DNA of 40,775 bases from Armadillidium nasatum (lineage: Eukaryota; Arthropoda; Malacostraca; Isopoda; Armadillidiidae). Position 1 is the stretch's first letter. Every line of letters begins with the position of its first letter. The stretch lies in NCBI GenBank assembly GCA_009176605.1, contig SEYY01009626.1, positions 1 through 40,775 on the forward strand, written 5' to 3'. Shown one piece after another: positions 28,260 to 40,775 of the stretch. The position numbers and the translations under genes were made by a program. Below the pieces are notes generated by a model. It searched no databases. It saw only the letters and a list, made by a program, of their open reading frames with translations, and was not told where the DNA came from.

Positions 28260-29440
28260 TTTTTTTTTTTTTGTTTTAAATAATTTCTGTAACATTCGCG
28301 ATCTTTTTTCTAATTCCCCCTTTGCCGAACACCATCTCTCTTCTTCCAAGCCTCATCTCCTTTCCCTAACTGAAACTCAAATGTATGAGTGTGCTGACAG
28401 CAAACCTTGTTCTGTTACCCCCTACTGTCTCTTATCCTCAATTTTCAGCCAAAGGCGGATGTTGCGCAAATGTTCGCAACAATGTTATTTGCTCTCGTGT
28501 CTCTAATATGGAGTCTTCTGAATTCTCAACTTTATGGCTTAAGCTCTCTTGCAATTCTACTACTAAATTTATTTGTTCTGTCTATTTATCTCCTAATTCT
28601 ACTGACTATAAAAAATTCTTCGACTATTTAAACTCCAAAATAGAGCACATTCTTTTTCTTCTCCTTTCTCCGAAATCATCATTTTAGGTGATTTCAATGT
28701 TTAACACTGCCAATGGCTTTCATCTAGTTCTCATGATCCAGCTGGTGAACTCGTCCTTCCAACTTTTCTATCCAGAATAACCTTGAGCAGTTGGTGCAAC
28801 TCCCTACTCGTATCTCTAACCGTATTGGTGATGAACCCAATATACTTGATCTTTTCTTAACCTCATTATACTGTTAAACTTTTTCTTCCTCTGGGTTCAT
28901 TCGATCGCCTTCTTATGTCCGTATCTTATTCTGTCTCCTCAAGACTTCCGCCATAACGGCACTCGCCTTCGTTGAGGAGACGTTTCTGGCACTTTGGTGC
29001 TGCTAACTGGTATGACTTTCGGTTGTACTTCACTGATTTCCCATGGAATGATTACTGTTTTCGTGGGAGGGGTCTCTCTGAGTGTTCAGAGCGCATAACC
29101 GAGGTCATTCTCTCTGGCATGGAGGCGTACATTCCATATTCTTTCCCTTCTACTAAACCTAACAAACCTTGGTTTAACTCTGCTTGTTCTCGTGCTATCC
29201 GCCGCAGGGATGCTGCCTTCAGGGATTACCGTCGTCTTCAAACTCCAGAAACTCATTCTTATATTTCATCCCGGAATCGTGCAAAATCTATTCTTCGAGA
29301 TTCCAAAAACTCTTTTCTCCGCTCAAATGCAATAATCTTTCTGGTTCCTTTTCCTCTCGTCCCTTTCTGGCATTTTGCAAAAAATGTCAACTCTAACTTT
29401 CTCCTCTTTCGCTCCTCTACTATCTTCTGAGGCTACAACT
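28260..29440 (+). pseudogene. Family-B LINE AP endonuclease and linker, frameshifted
   Basis: It starts NFCNIRDLFSN, where CNIRGL is the usual first endonuclease motif (the Asn is kept, the Gly is changed). The metal-binding glutamate region follows in LLSLTETQM (about 28355-28380). LGDFNV near 28683-28700 is the central endonuclease motif and is followed by a stop. DEPNILDLFLTS comes next (about 28830). The expected SDH box is not clear. From 28972 a 152-codon frame (RRRFWHFGAANWYDFR, KPWFNSACSRAIRRRDAAF) is the linker to RT conserved in this LINE group. Confidence 0.8.
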
Positions 29441-29564
29441 GCCATTTTATCCTTCTACTAAAGCTGAACTCTTCGCTCAAACTTTTGCCTCTAACTCTAC
29501 CTTAGACGATTCCGGAGCTATTCCTCTTCCTTCAACTCCCCCTTCAACTCCCTCCAACTCAGTT

Positions 29565-31064
29565 ATGCCTAACATTGTAATTTCTACTAAAGATGTCATT
29601 TCTGCTCTCTCTGAGCTTAACACTAAGAAGGCGTATGGTCCTGATGGTATTCCTCCTGCGGTTCTCAAAACTTGTGCTTCTGAGTTTGCACACTGTCTTC
29701 ATAAACTATTTCGTCTTTGTCTCTTCTACTTCGACCTTCCCTTCTTGCTGGAAAACGTGCGCTCATTCATACCTGTGCCGAAGAAGGGGGACACCTCTCA
29801 ACCCTCTTACTACGTCACATTTCTTTAACCTCCGTTTTTCTAAAGTTTTCGAATCTATCCTTAACAGAAAGATTTTGTAGTACCTTAATTCTTCTAATCT
29901 TATCTCTGATCACCAGTATGGCTTTCGTAAAGAACGTTCTACTAGTGATCTTCTTTCCCTTCTCTCTGACTCTTGGTCCTCCGCTCTTCGGCATTTCGGT
30001 GAATCTTTTGCTGTGGCGCTAGACATATCGAAAGCCTTCGATAGAGTCTGGCACAAAGCTTTGATTTCCAAACATCCCTCCTTCGGAATCTATCCTCTGT
30101 AATTTTCTTTACGGTCGTTCAATAGCAGCTGTTGTTGAAGGTCATAGTTCTTAATATAAATCTACAAATAGTGGATTTGTCCTATCTCCAAGTCTTTTCT
30201 AATTTTCATCAATGACCTTCTCTCTATTATTTCGTCTCCTATACACTCCACGATGACTCCACCCGTCGTTACTCTTTTCAATTTGAATGACGCCCATCCT
30301 AACACAGTTAATAGATTCAAGAAAGATTGATTAGAGTATCTGACCTCTGATCTTTTTCTTATTTCAAATTCGGGCAGAGAAAACATGGTCCTTTTCAATG
30401 ACTCAAAAACTTAATTTCTCAATCTTTCTACTTGACACAAATTTGCACACAACTTTGACATCTTTGAAAACATTCAACTCAGACCTTCATACGTCTTCAA
30501 TATTCTCGGTGTTCCTTTTTCTCGTAATCTTTCTTGGAAGGATCACATTACTTCTCTTTCTAAACAAGCTTCTAAGAGGTTGGGTGTTCTGAGGCGCCTT
30601 AGGGATTTTTTTACGACACCCCAGTTGCTTGCTCTTTATAGGGGTGTTGTTCTCCCCTGTATAGAGTACGCCTCACACCTGGGGTGGTTCCACACATACA
30701 ACTCTTTTCGAAAAGGTGGAGTCTAGAGTTTTTTGTCTCATCAACTCCTACTCTCTTCTCCTATCTCTTTCTTCCCGTCGAATTGTTGCGTCACTCTCTC
30801 TATACTATCGCTATTACAACGGACATTGCTCTTCTGAACTCTCACGTCGCATACCTCCTCCATTGAGAAGTGCTCGTGAGACATGCCTTTCTACACAGTC
30901 TCATCCTTTCTCTTTCCAACTCCGACCCCAGACTTAAACGCTATGCTCACTCTTTCATGTACTCTACTGGTAAAGTCTGGAACACACTCCCTTTATCTGT
31001 TTTTCCAACTTCCTTTGACTTGCACACTTTTAAACGCCGTGTATCGGGTCACGTCGGTCATTAG
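29565..31064 (+). pseudogene. Family-B LINE reverse transcriptase and C-terminal domain, frameshifted
   Basis: RT blocks in order are TKKAYGPDGIPPAVLKTCAS, VRSFIPVPKKGD, then after a frameshift DHQYGFRKERSTSDLL (about 29910-29960) and VALDISKAFDRVWH (motif A, 30013-30054). The YADD region near 30225-30245 is degraded to an unreadable frame. The thumb and C-terminal part reappear as RNLSWKDHITSLSKQASKRL-like sequence (about 30520-30600), RRIVASLSLYYRYYNGHCSS (about 30776-30835) and TFKRRVSGHVGH at the stop (31064). RT activity would be lost. Confidence 0.85.
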
Positions 31065-31128
31065 CGACCCGATTTCGAATGCTCCCCATCTCTGGTGAAT
31101 ATTGGTAGGCTTCCGGCCTTTGCCCACC

Positions 31129-31268
<140 letters not shown>

Positions 31269-31329
31269 CGTCCGTAACTGTGTGTGTCTTCGTTTTTTTT
31301 TTTGAATGTCTAATCTGAGTGATTGTGGG

Positions 31330-32494
31330 GTTGGGCGTAGGCGGGGGCTTTCTATTACCTTTGCTAACATCCGTGGCCTTCGATCTAATTTAGCGTCTGT
31401 TGAACACCACCTCTCTTCCTCTTGTCCTAACCTTTTGCTTCTGTCTGAGAACCCAGCTGGACAGGGATTCTTTCTCTAGCAATCTTAATGTCTCTGACTA
31501 CAACTTTTTTCATAATTTCCGTCTAAATGGTGGAGTCTGTGACACGTCTCGTAAATCTAGAATCTCCTAATTTCGATGTTTTATGGCTTAAAATCTGTCT
31601 TCCTACTACTACAATTATCTTGTGTTTCTGCTACTGCTCCCCTAATTTAACAGATTTTCCAGTTTTTTTTTCAATATCTTACTACTACTCACGAGACTGT
31701 TACTTCTCTTCGAAATGCTGAGGTCCTCTATTTAGGGGATTTCAACGTACACCACACTGAGTGGTTGGGTTCCTCTCACACTGGTACAGGTGGGAGGGAG
31801 GCCAAATCATTCAACATTCTTAACGATCTAGAGCAGTTGATTAGGGAACCCACACAAATTCCATATCTTCCTAACCAATTCTTGAATACACTTGATTTAT
31901 GTTTCACCACTACTCCTTCTTGATATAAATACACCATTTTCCCTCCTATTGGTAACTCTGACCATAATCTTATAGCTCTTAGTTATAATGCTTTCTCTCC
32001 AACAGCTGCTCCCATGCCCTAAACGTACTTTCTGGCACTTTAATCGGGCTAATTGGGGGGCAATGCGCCGCTTCTTTGCTAACTATCATTGGAGTGAATC
32101 TTGCTTTGTCTCGGGGGACGCTTCTGTCTCTGCTGAAAAGGTAGGGGCCGTAATCCTTGATGGGATGGGCAGATTCATTCCATCTTCAACTAAATCTTTT
32201 TCTCCTCAAAATCCTTGGTTCGATGGCAATTGTTCTCTTGCCCTTCGGGAGAGAGACAATGCTTATCGTGAATGGAAAAACTCTCCTTCTCCTATCACTC
32301 TTGCTAATTTTCATTCTGCTCGGAATCGTTGCAGGGATGTTCTTCGACGGACTAAGCGTGCTTTCATAAAAAGGAAGTGCGCTGACCTCCATGGCTCTCC
32401 TACTGATAAAAATTTCTGGCCTCTTGTCAAAAATATCTCAACAACTTCTGTAAATCTGCCTTTCCTCCTCTTATTCGCTCTGATGGTTCTGTAG
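31330..32494 (+). pseudogene. Family-C LINE AP endonuclease and linker, frameshifted
   Basis: It opens SITFANIRGLRSNLASVEHH and LLLLSE, with first-motif Asn and catalytic Glu retained. LGDFNVHHTEWLG (about 31733-31770) and NSDHNLIALSYN (about 31950-31990) carry the central DxN and the final SDH residues of an AP-type endonuclease. The linker frame at 31988-32494 has WHFNRANWGAMRRFFANY and NPWFDGNCSLALRERDNAY. Frameshifts lie between the first motifs and GDFNV, so the domain is not continuous although its active-site residues are present. Confidence 0.85.
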
Positions 32495-32604
32495 CTAATA
32501 CTCCTTCTGAAAAGGCTAATCTCTTCAGCCTCCTTTTTTCATCTAATTCCACCCTGCTCGATTCTGGCATCCCTCCTCCTACTCCTTCTCCTCTCAGGTG
32601 TCCC

Positions 32605-34142
32605 ATGCCTCCACCTGTAATTACTCATGATCGGGTGCATGGGATCCTGAAATCTATGAACGTCAGGAAGGCCAGTGGCTCGGAAGGCATTCCCCCTCGT
32701 GTTTTGAGGGAGTGTGCTTCCGAGTTGGCCCCTGTCCTCGATCAGCTCTACTCTCTATGCCTTAATACTAATACTTTTCCTCAATGCTGGAAGCATGCAT
32801 TTGTTCAGCCAATCCCGAAAAAAGGTAGCCGTTCTGACCCTTCTAACTATCGACCTATAGCTCTCACTTGTATTCTGTCTAAAATTTTTGAAACTCCTCA
32901 ACTTTCATTTCCTGGATCATTTGGAGTCTCATTCTCTTCTCTCTGATCACCAGTATGGCTTTCGACGCTCAAGGTCAACTGGTGACATACTTTCCTATCT
33001 TACTGATCTATGGTCTTCTGCCCTTAGGGACTTCGGGGAGTCTTGTGTGGTGGCGCTTGACATATCCAAGGCTTTCGACCGGGTATGGCATGCGTCACTG
33101 CTCTCCAAGCTCCCTTCCTTTGGGTTTCCTCCTTCCCTTTGCTTACTCCTGTCTAGTTTTCTCTCAGATCGTTCCATTTCGGCTCTTGTAGATGGAGCGA
33201 CCTCTTCCTCCTTTTCTGTCAACTGTGGTGTTCCTCAGGGATCTGTTTTATCTCCAACTCTATTCTTACTTTTCATTAATGATCTTCTCAACTGCACTTC
33301 TAACTCTGTTCACTCTTATGCTGATGACTCAACTCTACATTCTTCTACTCATTTCAAATCTGCTCTCTTTTTTGCTTCTAGAGTTGCTTCTCGTCTTCAA
33401 CTTTCCGATTCTATTCTTGCCGATCTGGATGGAATTTCCTGGTGGGGTTAAATTCAACTCTTTAAAAACTCAACTTCTTCACATCTCCCTCTCAAAAACA
33501 CTTCCTAACTTTCCTATCCTCTTCAATGGCTCTCCCGTCTTACCTGTAAATAACATTAATATTCTTGGTCTAAACATAAACAAGAAACTGTCTTGGAAAC
33601 CTCATATCACAATGGTTGCTAAAGCGGCCTCTAAGAAGCTGGGGGTTCTGTTCAGATTGCGAGAATTTTTTTTCTTCTGAGCAGTTACTCCAAATATATA
33701 AGGGTCTTATTCGCCCTTGTATGGAGTACTGTTCGCACATTTGGGGGTCTCAGGCTCCTCCTCTCTTCTGGATAGGGTTGAGTCTAAAGATAAAAGATTA
33801 ATAAACTGTCCCCTACTTTCAAACCCTCTTGATCCTCTATCTCTGCGACGTGACGTTGGCGCGCTATCTCTTTTCTATAGGTATTACAATGGCATGTGCT
33901 CGAGGGAATTGGCCTCTCGCATTCCTCCACCGTTGCCTCGTCCTCGTTGCACAAGGGGTGCCCTGCTTTCGCACCAATTTTGTGAGGACGTAGGAAACCC
34001 CAGGTTAGCCCGTTGTAGTGCCTCCTTCTTTCCAGCCACCTCTATTCTATGGAACTCTTTACCATCATCTATTTTTCCTCCTGTATTTAATCTTCCTCTC
34101 TTCAAGGCTTCCGTCTGTGCCCACCTGAGGGTTGTACGTTAG
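32605..34142 (+). pseudogene. Family-C LINE reverse transcriptase and C-terminal domain
   Basis: All RT motifs are present: NVRKASGSEGIPPRVL, DPSNYRPIALTCILSKIFE, HQYGFRRSRSTGDILSYL and ALDISKAFDRVWH (motif A). Motif B is CGVPQGSVLSPTLFLLFIND, followed by the catalytic YADD at 33317-33328. Thumb blocks NILGLNINKKLSWKPHITMV and KKLGVLFRLREFF follow, then CMEYCSHIWG and the C-terminal YYNGMCSRELASRIPPP and ATSILWNSLP. Frameshifts lie near 32890, 33450, 33680 and 33770, so a normal protein is not made. Of the family B and C copies here, this has the best-preserved catalytic core. Confidence 0.9.
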
Positions 34143-34252
34143 GTGTGTGTGTCTAAAGGAATTTTCTCCTTATGTGTGTGCCCCCTCCTTGAAAAGGGCT
34201 CTGCCCGTGAGTGGTGGCATTCTGTAAAAAAAAAAAAAAAAAAAAAAAAAAT

Positions 34253-35045
<793 letters not shown>

Positions 35046-36178
35046 GTTGTCTTTTCCACAAAAAATTCTTGCAATCTAAACAGAACTCCCAGCTTCTTTG
35101 ATGCCGCCCTAGCAACCATTGTGATATGAGGTTTCCAAGACATTTTTTTGTTTATGTGAAGGCCAAGCATGTTTATATTGTCAACAGGAGAGATGGGTAA
35201 ACCATCGAAAGAAATAGAAAAAGTTAGGTGTCTTTAAGAGGGAGATTTCTAGAAGTTGAATTTTTAAAGAGTTGCATTTTACAAGGTTGAGACACCCCAC
35301 CGGGAAATTCTATCCAGATCTGCAAGAATGGAATCGGAAAGATAAAGACGAGAGGCAACTCTAGATGCAAGGGAAGGATCAGATTTAAAATGAGTAGAAG
35401 AATGGAGGGTAGAGTCATTGTCATATGAATGGATATGGTTAGATGAGCAGCTGAGAAGATTATTAATGAAAAGTAAGAATAGAGCAAGAGATAAGACAGA
35501 ACCCTGAAGAGCAACACTATTGACAGGAAAGGAAGAAGTCCCTCCATCAGCAACAGCCGAATTGGAATGATTAGAAAGAAAGCTAGACATAAGTAAGCAA
35601 GAGGAGGAGGAAACCCAAAGGAGGGGAGATTGGAAAGCAGTGATGCATGCCATACCTGGTCAAATGCCTTAAATATGTCAAGCACCACCACACAAGTCTC
35701 TTGATGGTCCCTAAGGGAGGAAGACCATAAATCTGTGAGATATTAAAGTATATCACCAGTAGACCTTGAACTTCGAAAGCCATGCTGACGATCAAAAAGA
35801 AGGGAATGAGATTCCAGGTGATCCAAGAAGTGAGAGTTGAGAAGGGTTTCAAAGATCTTAGACAAAATACAATTGAGAGCTATAGGGCGATAGTTAGAAG
35901 GATCAGAGTGGGTACCTTTCTTGGGAATATGTTGGACCAATGAGCGCTTCCAGCAGAGAGGGAAAGTATTAGTATTGAGGCATAGAGAGAGTTGAATGAG
36001 GGACGGAACCAGCTCAGAAGCACACTCCCTCAAAACTCTGGGAGTAATGCCTTCCTTACGTTCGTAGATTTCAGAAGCCCATGCACCTGATCAAATGTAA
36101 TAACAGGTAAAGCCACGGGACCTCTGAGAGAAGAAGAAATGGAGGGGGGATTGCCGGAGTCGTCCAGCGTTGAATTGT
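35046..36178 (-). pseudogene. LINE family-C RT fragment, both ends truncated
   Basis: On the minus strand: ITPRVLRECASELVPSLIQL, DPSNYRPIALNCILSKIFE, HGFRSSRSTGDIL, VVLDIFKAFDQVWH, then motif B degraded to ALQGSVLSLALFLLFINN. The catalytic box is YDND in place of YADD (near 35425). The thumb reads LGLHINKKMSWKPHITMV and stops after KLGVLFRLQEFF. It is close to the + strand copy at 32605-33660. It begins abruptly at about 36178, against the end of a family-B piece. Confidence 0.85.
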
Positions 36179-37585
36179 ACTACTGATATAGTGAGTAACG
36201 CAACAGTTCAACAAGCAGAAAGAGATTGGAGAGAATTAGTGAGAGCAGATGAGTTGTGAAGACCAAAAGCCATAGACTCCACCTTATCAAGGAGAGCTGC
36301 TTGAGTGGAACCAATCCAGATGTATGAGGCGTACCATATACATGGGGGAACAACACCCCCCAAAAAATAAAGCAACTTGATTGGTGTAAAAAAAATCATA
36401 AAGGCGCAACATAACACCCAACCTCTTAAAAGTTTGTTTAGAAAGTGAAGTGATGTTATTCTTCCAAGAAAGATCACGAGAGAAAGAAACACTGAGAATA
36501 TTAAAAACAGATTAAGGCTTGAGTTGTGTTTTTGAAGAAGATGTTATAGTGGAAGATTGTGTCGAGTAGGAAAATGGAGGAAATAAGTTTTTGAGGCATT
36601 GAAAATAATTTTCTCTGCCTCAATTTGAAATGAGAGAGAGAGAGAGAGAGATCAGAGAGCAGTTGCTGGAAGGCCACAGTTCTAGCGTCAATTAGCTGTT
36701 GCTGGGAGAGGCGCCTTTCAAACTGCAAGGAGTAATGAAAGGTGGAGTCATCAGCATAGGAGTAGATAGGCAATGAAGTTACAGAGAGAAAATCATTAAT
36801 GAAGTGGAAAAGTGTTGTGGACAGGGCAGAATACTGAGGAACACTAAAATTAATAGATCCAAAGGATGAACAGTGGCCGTCAACAACAGCAGCTATAGAA
36901 CGATTGGAAAGAAAATCAGAGAGAACGATAGATTCCGAAAGAGGGAAGTTTAGAAAGCAAAGCTTTGTGCCAGACCCTACCGAAGACTTTCGAAATATAA
37001 AGCGCGATTGCAAAAGAATCACCAAAATGGCGTAAAGCGGAAGACCAAGGGTCAGAGAGAATTAGAAGAAGATCACCAGTAGAACGTTTCTTATCAAAGC
37101 CATACTGGCGATCAGAGAAAGATTTGAAGAATTGAGTCGTTTCCAGATCTTCCTTTTTAGGATAGATTCAAAAACTTGAGAAAGAACGGAGGTTAAAGAA
37201 ATGGGATGGTAGTTGGAGAGTTGAGAGGGGTCCCCCTTCTTGGCACATAATGAGTGAGCGTACGTTTCCAGCAAGAAGTGAAGGTTGAAGTAAAATGACG
37301 GAGACAAAATGGTTTACCATGGCAGGGTGTTAGATCAGAAACACAAGTTTTGAGAACCACAGGAGGGATGCCATCAGGAGAGAGAGAGAGAGAAAAATTT
37401 TTTTTGCAATTATAGGCACAAATGAGTTGGAAGGAGTTGGAGGAGGAATATCTCTGGAATCATCTAAGGGTGAATTAGAGGCAAAAGTTTGAATGAAGTT
37501 CAACTTTAGATAATGGCAAAAACGACAGTAGTGCCATCAGAAGATACTAGAGGGGAGAAAGAGGAAGAAGCAAAGTTAGAGTTGA

Positions 37586-37619
<34 letters not shown>

Positions 37620-37915
37620 TGCAAAATGCCAGAAAGGGCGTGAAGAAGAACAAGAATTATTATTGTATTTTCAATGAAGGAAAAGTTTTTGGTGTTACGG
37701 AGGATAGATTTTGCACGAATCCTGCATGCAATTAAAGTTGAATGAGTTTATGAAGTTTGAAGACTACAGTAATCACTGAAGGAAGCATTCCTGCAGGGAA
37801 TCACACGAAAACAAGCAGATTTAAACCAAAGTTTTTTATTCTTAGTAAAAGGGAAAGAATATGGAATGTACGCCTTCATACGAGGGAGTATCACTTCAGT
37901 AATGCGCTAGGCACA
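36179..37915 (-). pseudogene. LINE family-B fragment, linker to C-terminus
   Basis: Read from about 37915 on the minus strand it has the endonuclease-RT linker and an RT with SNYHPISLTSVLSQVFESIL. Then come ALIRNVLLVIFF-type debris around the template grip, LSNRSIAAVVDGHCSSF, an intact YADD box in YSYADDSTFHYS (within 37025-36501), and LGRITSLHFLNKLLRGWVL in a shifted frame. It is cut off around 36179 in the RIVASL-like C-terminal block. A T-run (about 37590-37618) and (GA)n runs (about 36628-36651 and 37378-37393) are internal additions. Confidence 0.82.
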
Positions 37916-37937
37916 CTCAGATAATAATAATAATAGT

Positions 37938-38583
<646 letters not shown>

Positions 38584-38811
38584 CTAAATAACCTCTACGT
38601 CCGCTGAGCTGGCTAATGGGATATTATACTTAATAAACAAGTCCATCCAGACATCTTGGCATTCACACGTGAACAGGTTCCTAGTGAGAGGGGTATTGTG
38701 GTGAATATTTGCTGCAGCCCAGCTATCCAAGGTTTGTCCCAACTTCTCCTCCAGATTTGTCTGCTGGATATATGGGCCTTCAGTTTTTGAAATATTTAGA
38801 AATTGTATCAA
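38584..38811 (-). pseudogene. Possible Tigger/pogo transposase HTH fragment
   Basis: A 75-codon minus-strand frame has NLEEKLGQTLDSWAAANIHH followed by NTPLTRNLF, and ends ASSADVEVI. The pattern L-E-x-x-L ... W ... H-N-x-P-L-(ST)-x-x-L and a following A-S-A-D-V-E string resembles the CENP-B-type HTH domain of Tigger-like (pogo) transposases. The WFxRF block that should follow is missing. No catalytic DDE region, inverted repeats or TA duplication were found. It could be something else. Confidence 0.45.
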
Positions 38812-38852
38812 GAATTCAAATCTTTTTTAAGTTTCATTTGAGCATTATGTCA

Positions 38853-39519
<667 letters not shown>

Positions 39520-40031
39520 CGGGGGTTCAATAGTTGATCTATGTTGTTGAATATTATAATCTTAATCATATTGATCTGCAAGTAACAAGAGTTGTTCCCA
39601 AGGGACCTTTCGGTTAGTTAACACTTCATTTTGAACAATATACTCCCATACTTTCTTCTCAATATAAGTTGGGAGGCTTAAGAGAAAGGCTGTGCGAATG
39701 CATCATGGTTTCTAACATCCACTCCAGGGAATGCCTTACTCGCAAGCTGTTCTAGTCTTAGAGCCAACATATTTATACTTTCCCCTGGGAGTCTATTTGC
39801 ATTCATAAACTCTTGGAGTCTTCTATTATTCTTATGGCGTTCTTCTTGTTGGAACCATCTTAACATGATACTCTTTATTTCTGAATAGGAATCAACCGTT
39901 TTGTTTATGACTAAATACAATTTCAGGAAAGATCCTTCCAAATAACGTTCCAAAAGTTGGCTCCAATGTTTCTGTGACCCTGAATAATGGTAATGACAAA
40001 AGTTTTCGAACTGAACAAAGAACTTACTCAA
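39520..40031 (-). pseudogene. Gag capsid-like block, frameshifted at both ends
   Basis: The minus-strand frame at 40031-39678 reads FVQFENFCHYHYSGSQKHWS and ERYLEGSFLKLYLVINKTVD, then EIKSIMLRWF and ALRLEQLASKAFPG. This is the alpha-helical capsid region of Ty3/gypsy gag. At about 39683 the frame breaks. The next frame continues SLPTYIEKKVWEYIVQNEVL until a stop near 39565. Confidence 0.8.
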
Positions 40032-40639
40032 ATCCTGACCGGCCTCATATGAATACTTACCAGGTGGTACCGCTTTAGGTTTTGTGTATTCTTTACTAAT
40101 TCAGCTAACATACTTACTGCATTTATTAATAAGGATAACTGTTGTTTCATGATTCCCATCTTTGATTCATGCACTATCCTACTACTATTTTCTCCCATGT
40201 TTGTTTTATGTTCCTCTACCCTGTTATTAACATGCAAAGGTGCATTATTAATGCTACCTCCACTACCAATGCTACGGGGAACTTCAGAAAAAGACACAGT
40301 GCTACTGCTAATACTATGAGAAACTTCAGGAAAATATGTCATGCCAAGTACTGCCGGAATATTACCTCTACTTACTACTGTATTAACCAATAGTGTATCT
40401 GTGGATAAAGTCATAGGTAATTGGGTTTCAAAGGGCAATGTCATGCAAGGGTTTAGTCCTGTAGTCCTAGGAAGTGTATTATACGTTGGGACAGGAGGAA
40501 CAAAATCTAACCCCATTACAGACCCTTGTGCACCCATCTCTGATGTCCCATGTTCTACCTTCCTTTCTAATTTTTCCGAAATAGTATTATACTTATGGGT
40601 TAAATCTCCAATAATTTTATTTACCGCCTCTACAACCAC
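40028..40639 (-). pseudogene. Gag N-terminal region
   Basis: A 203-codon minus-strand frame. It has a charged possible coiled coil (NTISEKLERKVEHG, residues about 18-31), a Ser/Thr/Pro-rich middle, then a helix MKQQLSLLINAVSMLAELVK that lines up with the SVTMLTQIITK stretch of copy 1. After residue about 189 a frameshift takes the frame off the AVPPGKYSYEAGQDLSKFF path that would link to the capsid block. Upstream sequence to 40690 stays Thr/Asn-rich. The start codon is uncertain. Confidence 0.7.
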
Positions 40640-40775
40640 TACAGTATTGTCTGAGTTTGTGGTAGTGGTGGTGTCAAGAATTACTGAATTAATTAAGGTA
40701 ATCCTTCAATGATAAAGAAAGAGGTATATCCATGGTGTTAAATTATTTAAATATACAACAACTTCTATCAATGAT

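Larger units (their letters stand above)
31270..34250 (+). mobile_element. LINE family-C (CR1/Jockey-like) with poly(A) tail
   Basis: About 3.0 kb, related to family B in protein but distinct in sequence. It has endonuclease then RT and a C-terminal domain ending near 34142, a short 3' UTR and a poly(A) run (34226-34250). The next (TA)n begins a few bases later. No ORF1 is visible in front of the endonuclease. A second, minus-strand piece of the same family lies at 35046-36178. Confidence 0.88.

Overview
This window is repeat-dense animal nuclear DNA, most likely arthropod or another invertebrate. The signs are Ty3/gypsy-like, CR1/Jockey-like, R4/Dong-like, RTE-like and hAT elements, AT-rich spacers, and one exon with GT-AG splice sites. 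There are no bacterial operons, rRNA genes or tRNA genes that I can see. The phylum is inference; the sequence alone does not name a species.

The only recognisable host coding sequence is one 146-bp exon (26863-27008, + strand). It encodes part of the aconitase domain of an iron regulatory protein 1 / cytosolic aconitase. It is squeezed between two (TA)n arrays that reach to within about 12 nt of its acceptor and abut its donor. If the gene is intact, much of this window is intron of that gene, because I could find no second exon.

Layout. 1-95 (TA)n. 96-4269 a degraded minus-strand Ty3/gypsy-like element (gag, three zinc knuckles, protease, RT). 5621-8308 a BED-type hAT element (copy 1) with an 8-bp target duplication. 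8547-10617 a different hAT element sitting inside a (TA)n array. 10780-12857 LINE scraps and a possible solo LTR. 14070-15226 a fold-back hAT-like element with a perfect 8-bp target duplication and a (TA)n loop. 15494-15921 the 3' end of a CR1/Jockey-like LINE (family B). 16040-19728 a minus-strand LINE carrying a 2A ribosome-skipping motif and a PHD-like finger. 19818-24817 an R4/Dong-like LINE split by hAT copy 2 (20880-23617), which keeps a 534-codon transposase frame. 24933-25988 a family-B LINE. 26863-27008 the host exon. 27838-31130 a long family-B LINE. 31270-34250 a related family-C LINE. 34360-37915 a minus-strand mosaic of RTE-like, family-C and family-B pieces. 38584-38811 a possible Tigger/pogo fragment. 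38955-40775 a second gypsy-like gag, related to the first.

The dominant structural theme is 19 (TA)n arrays of roughly 75-137 bp (about 2.0 kb, about 5% of the window). They mark nearly every transposon edge. At least six elements or fragments have (TA)n on both sides, and two pairs of opposite-strand LINEs converge on one shared array. This suggests that (TA)n tracts serve as insertion sites, or that elements end in or spread TA tails. Nearly all transposon genes here are broken. The least damaged are the hAT copy 2 catalytic frame and the 407-codon C-terminal frame of the 8547-10617 element.
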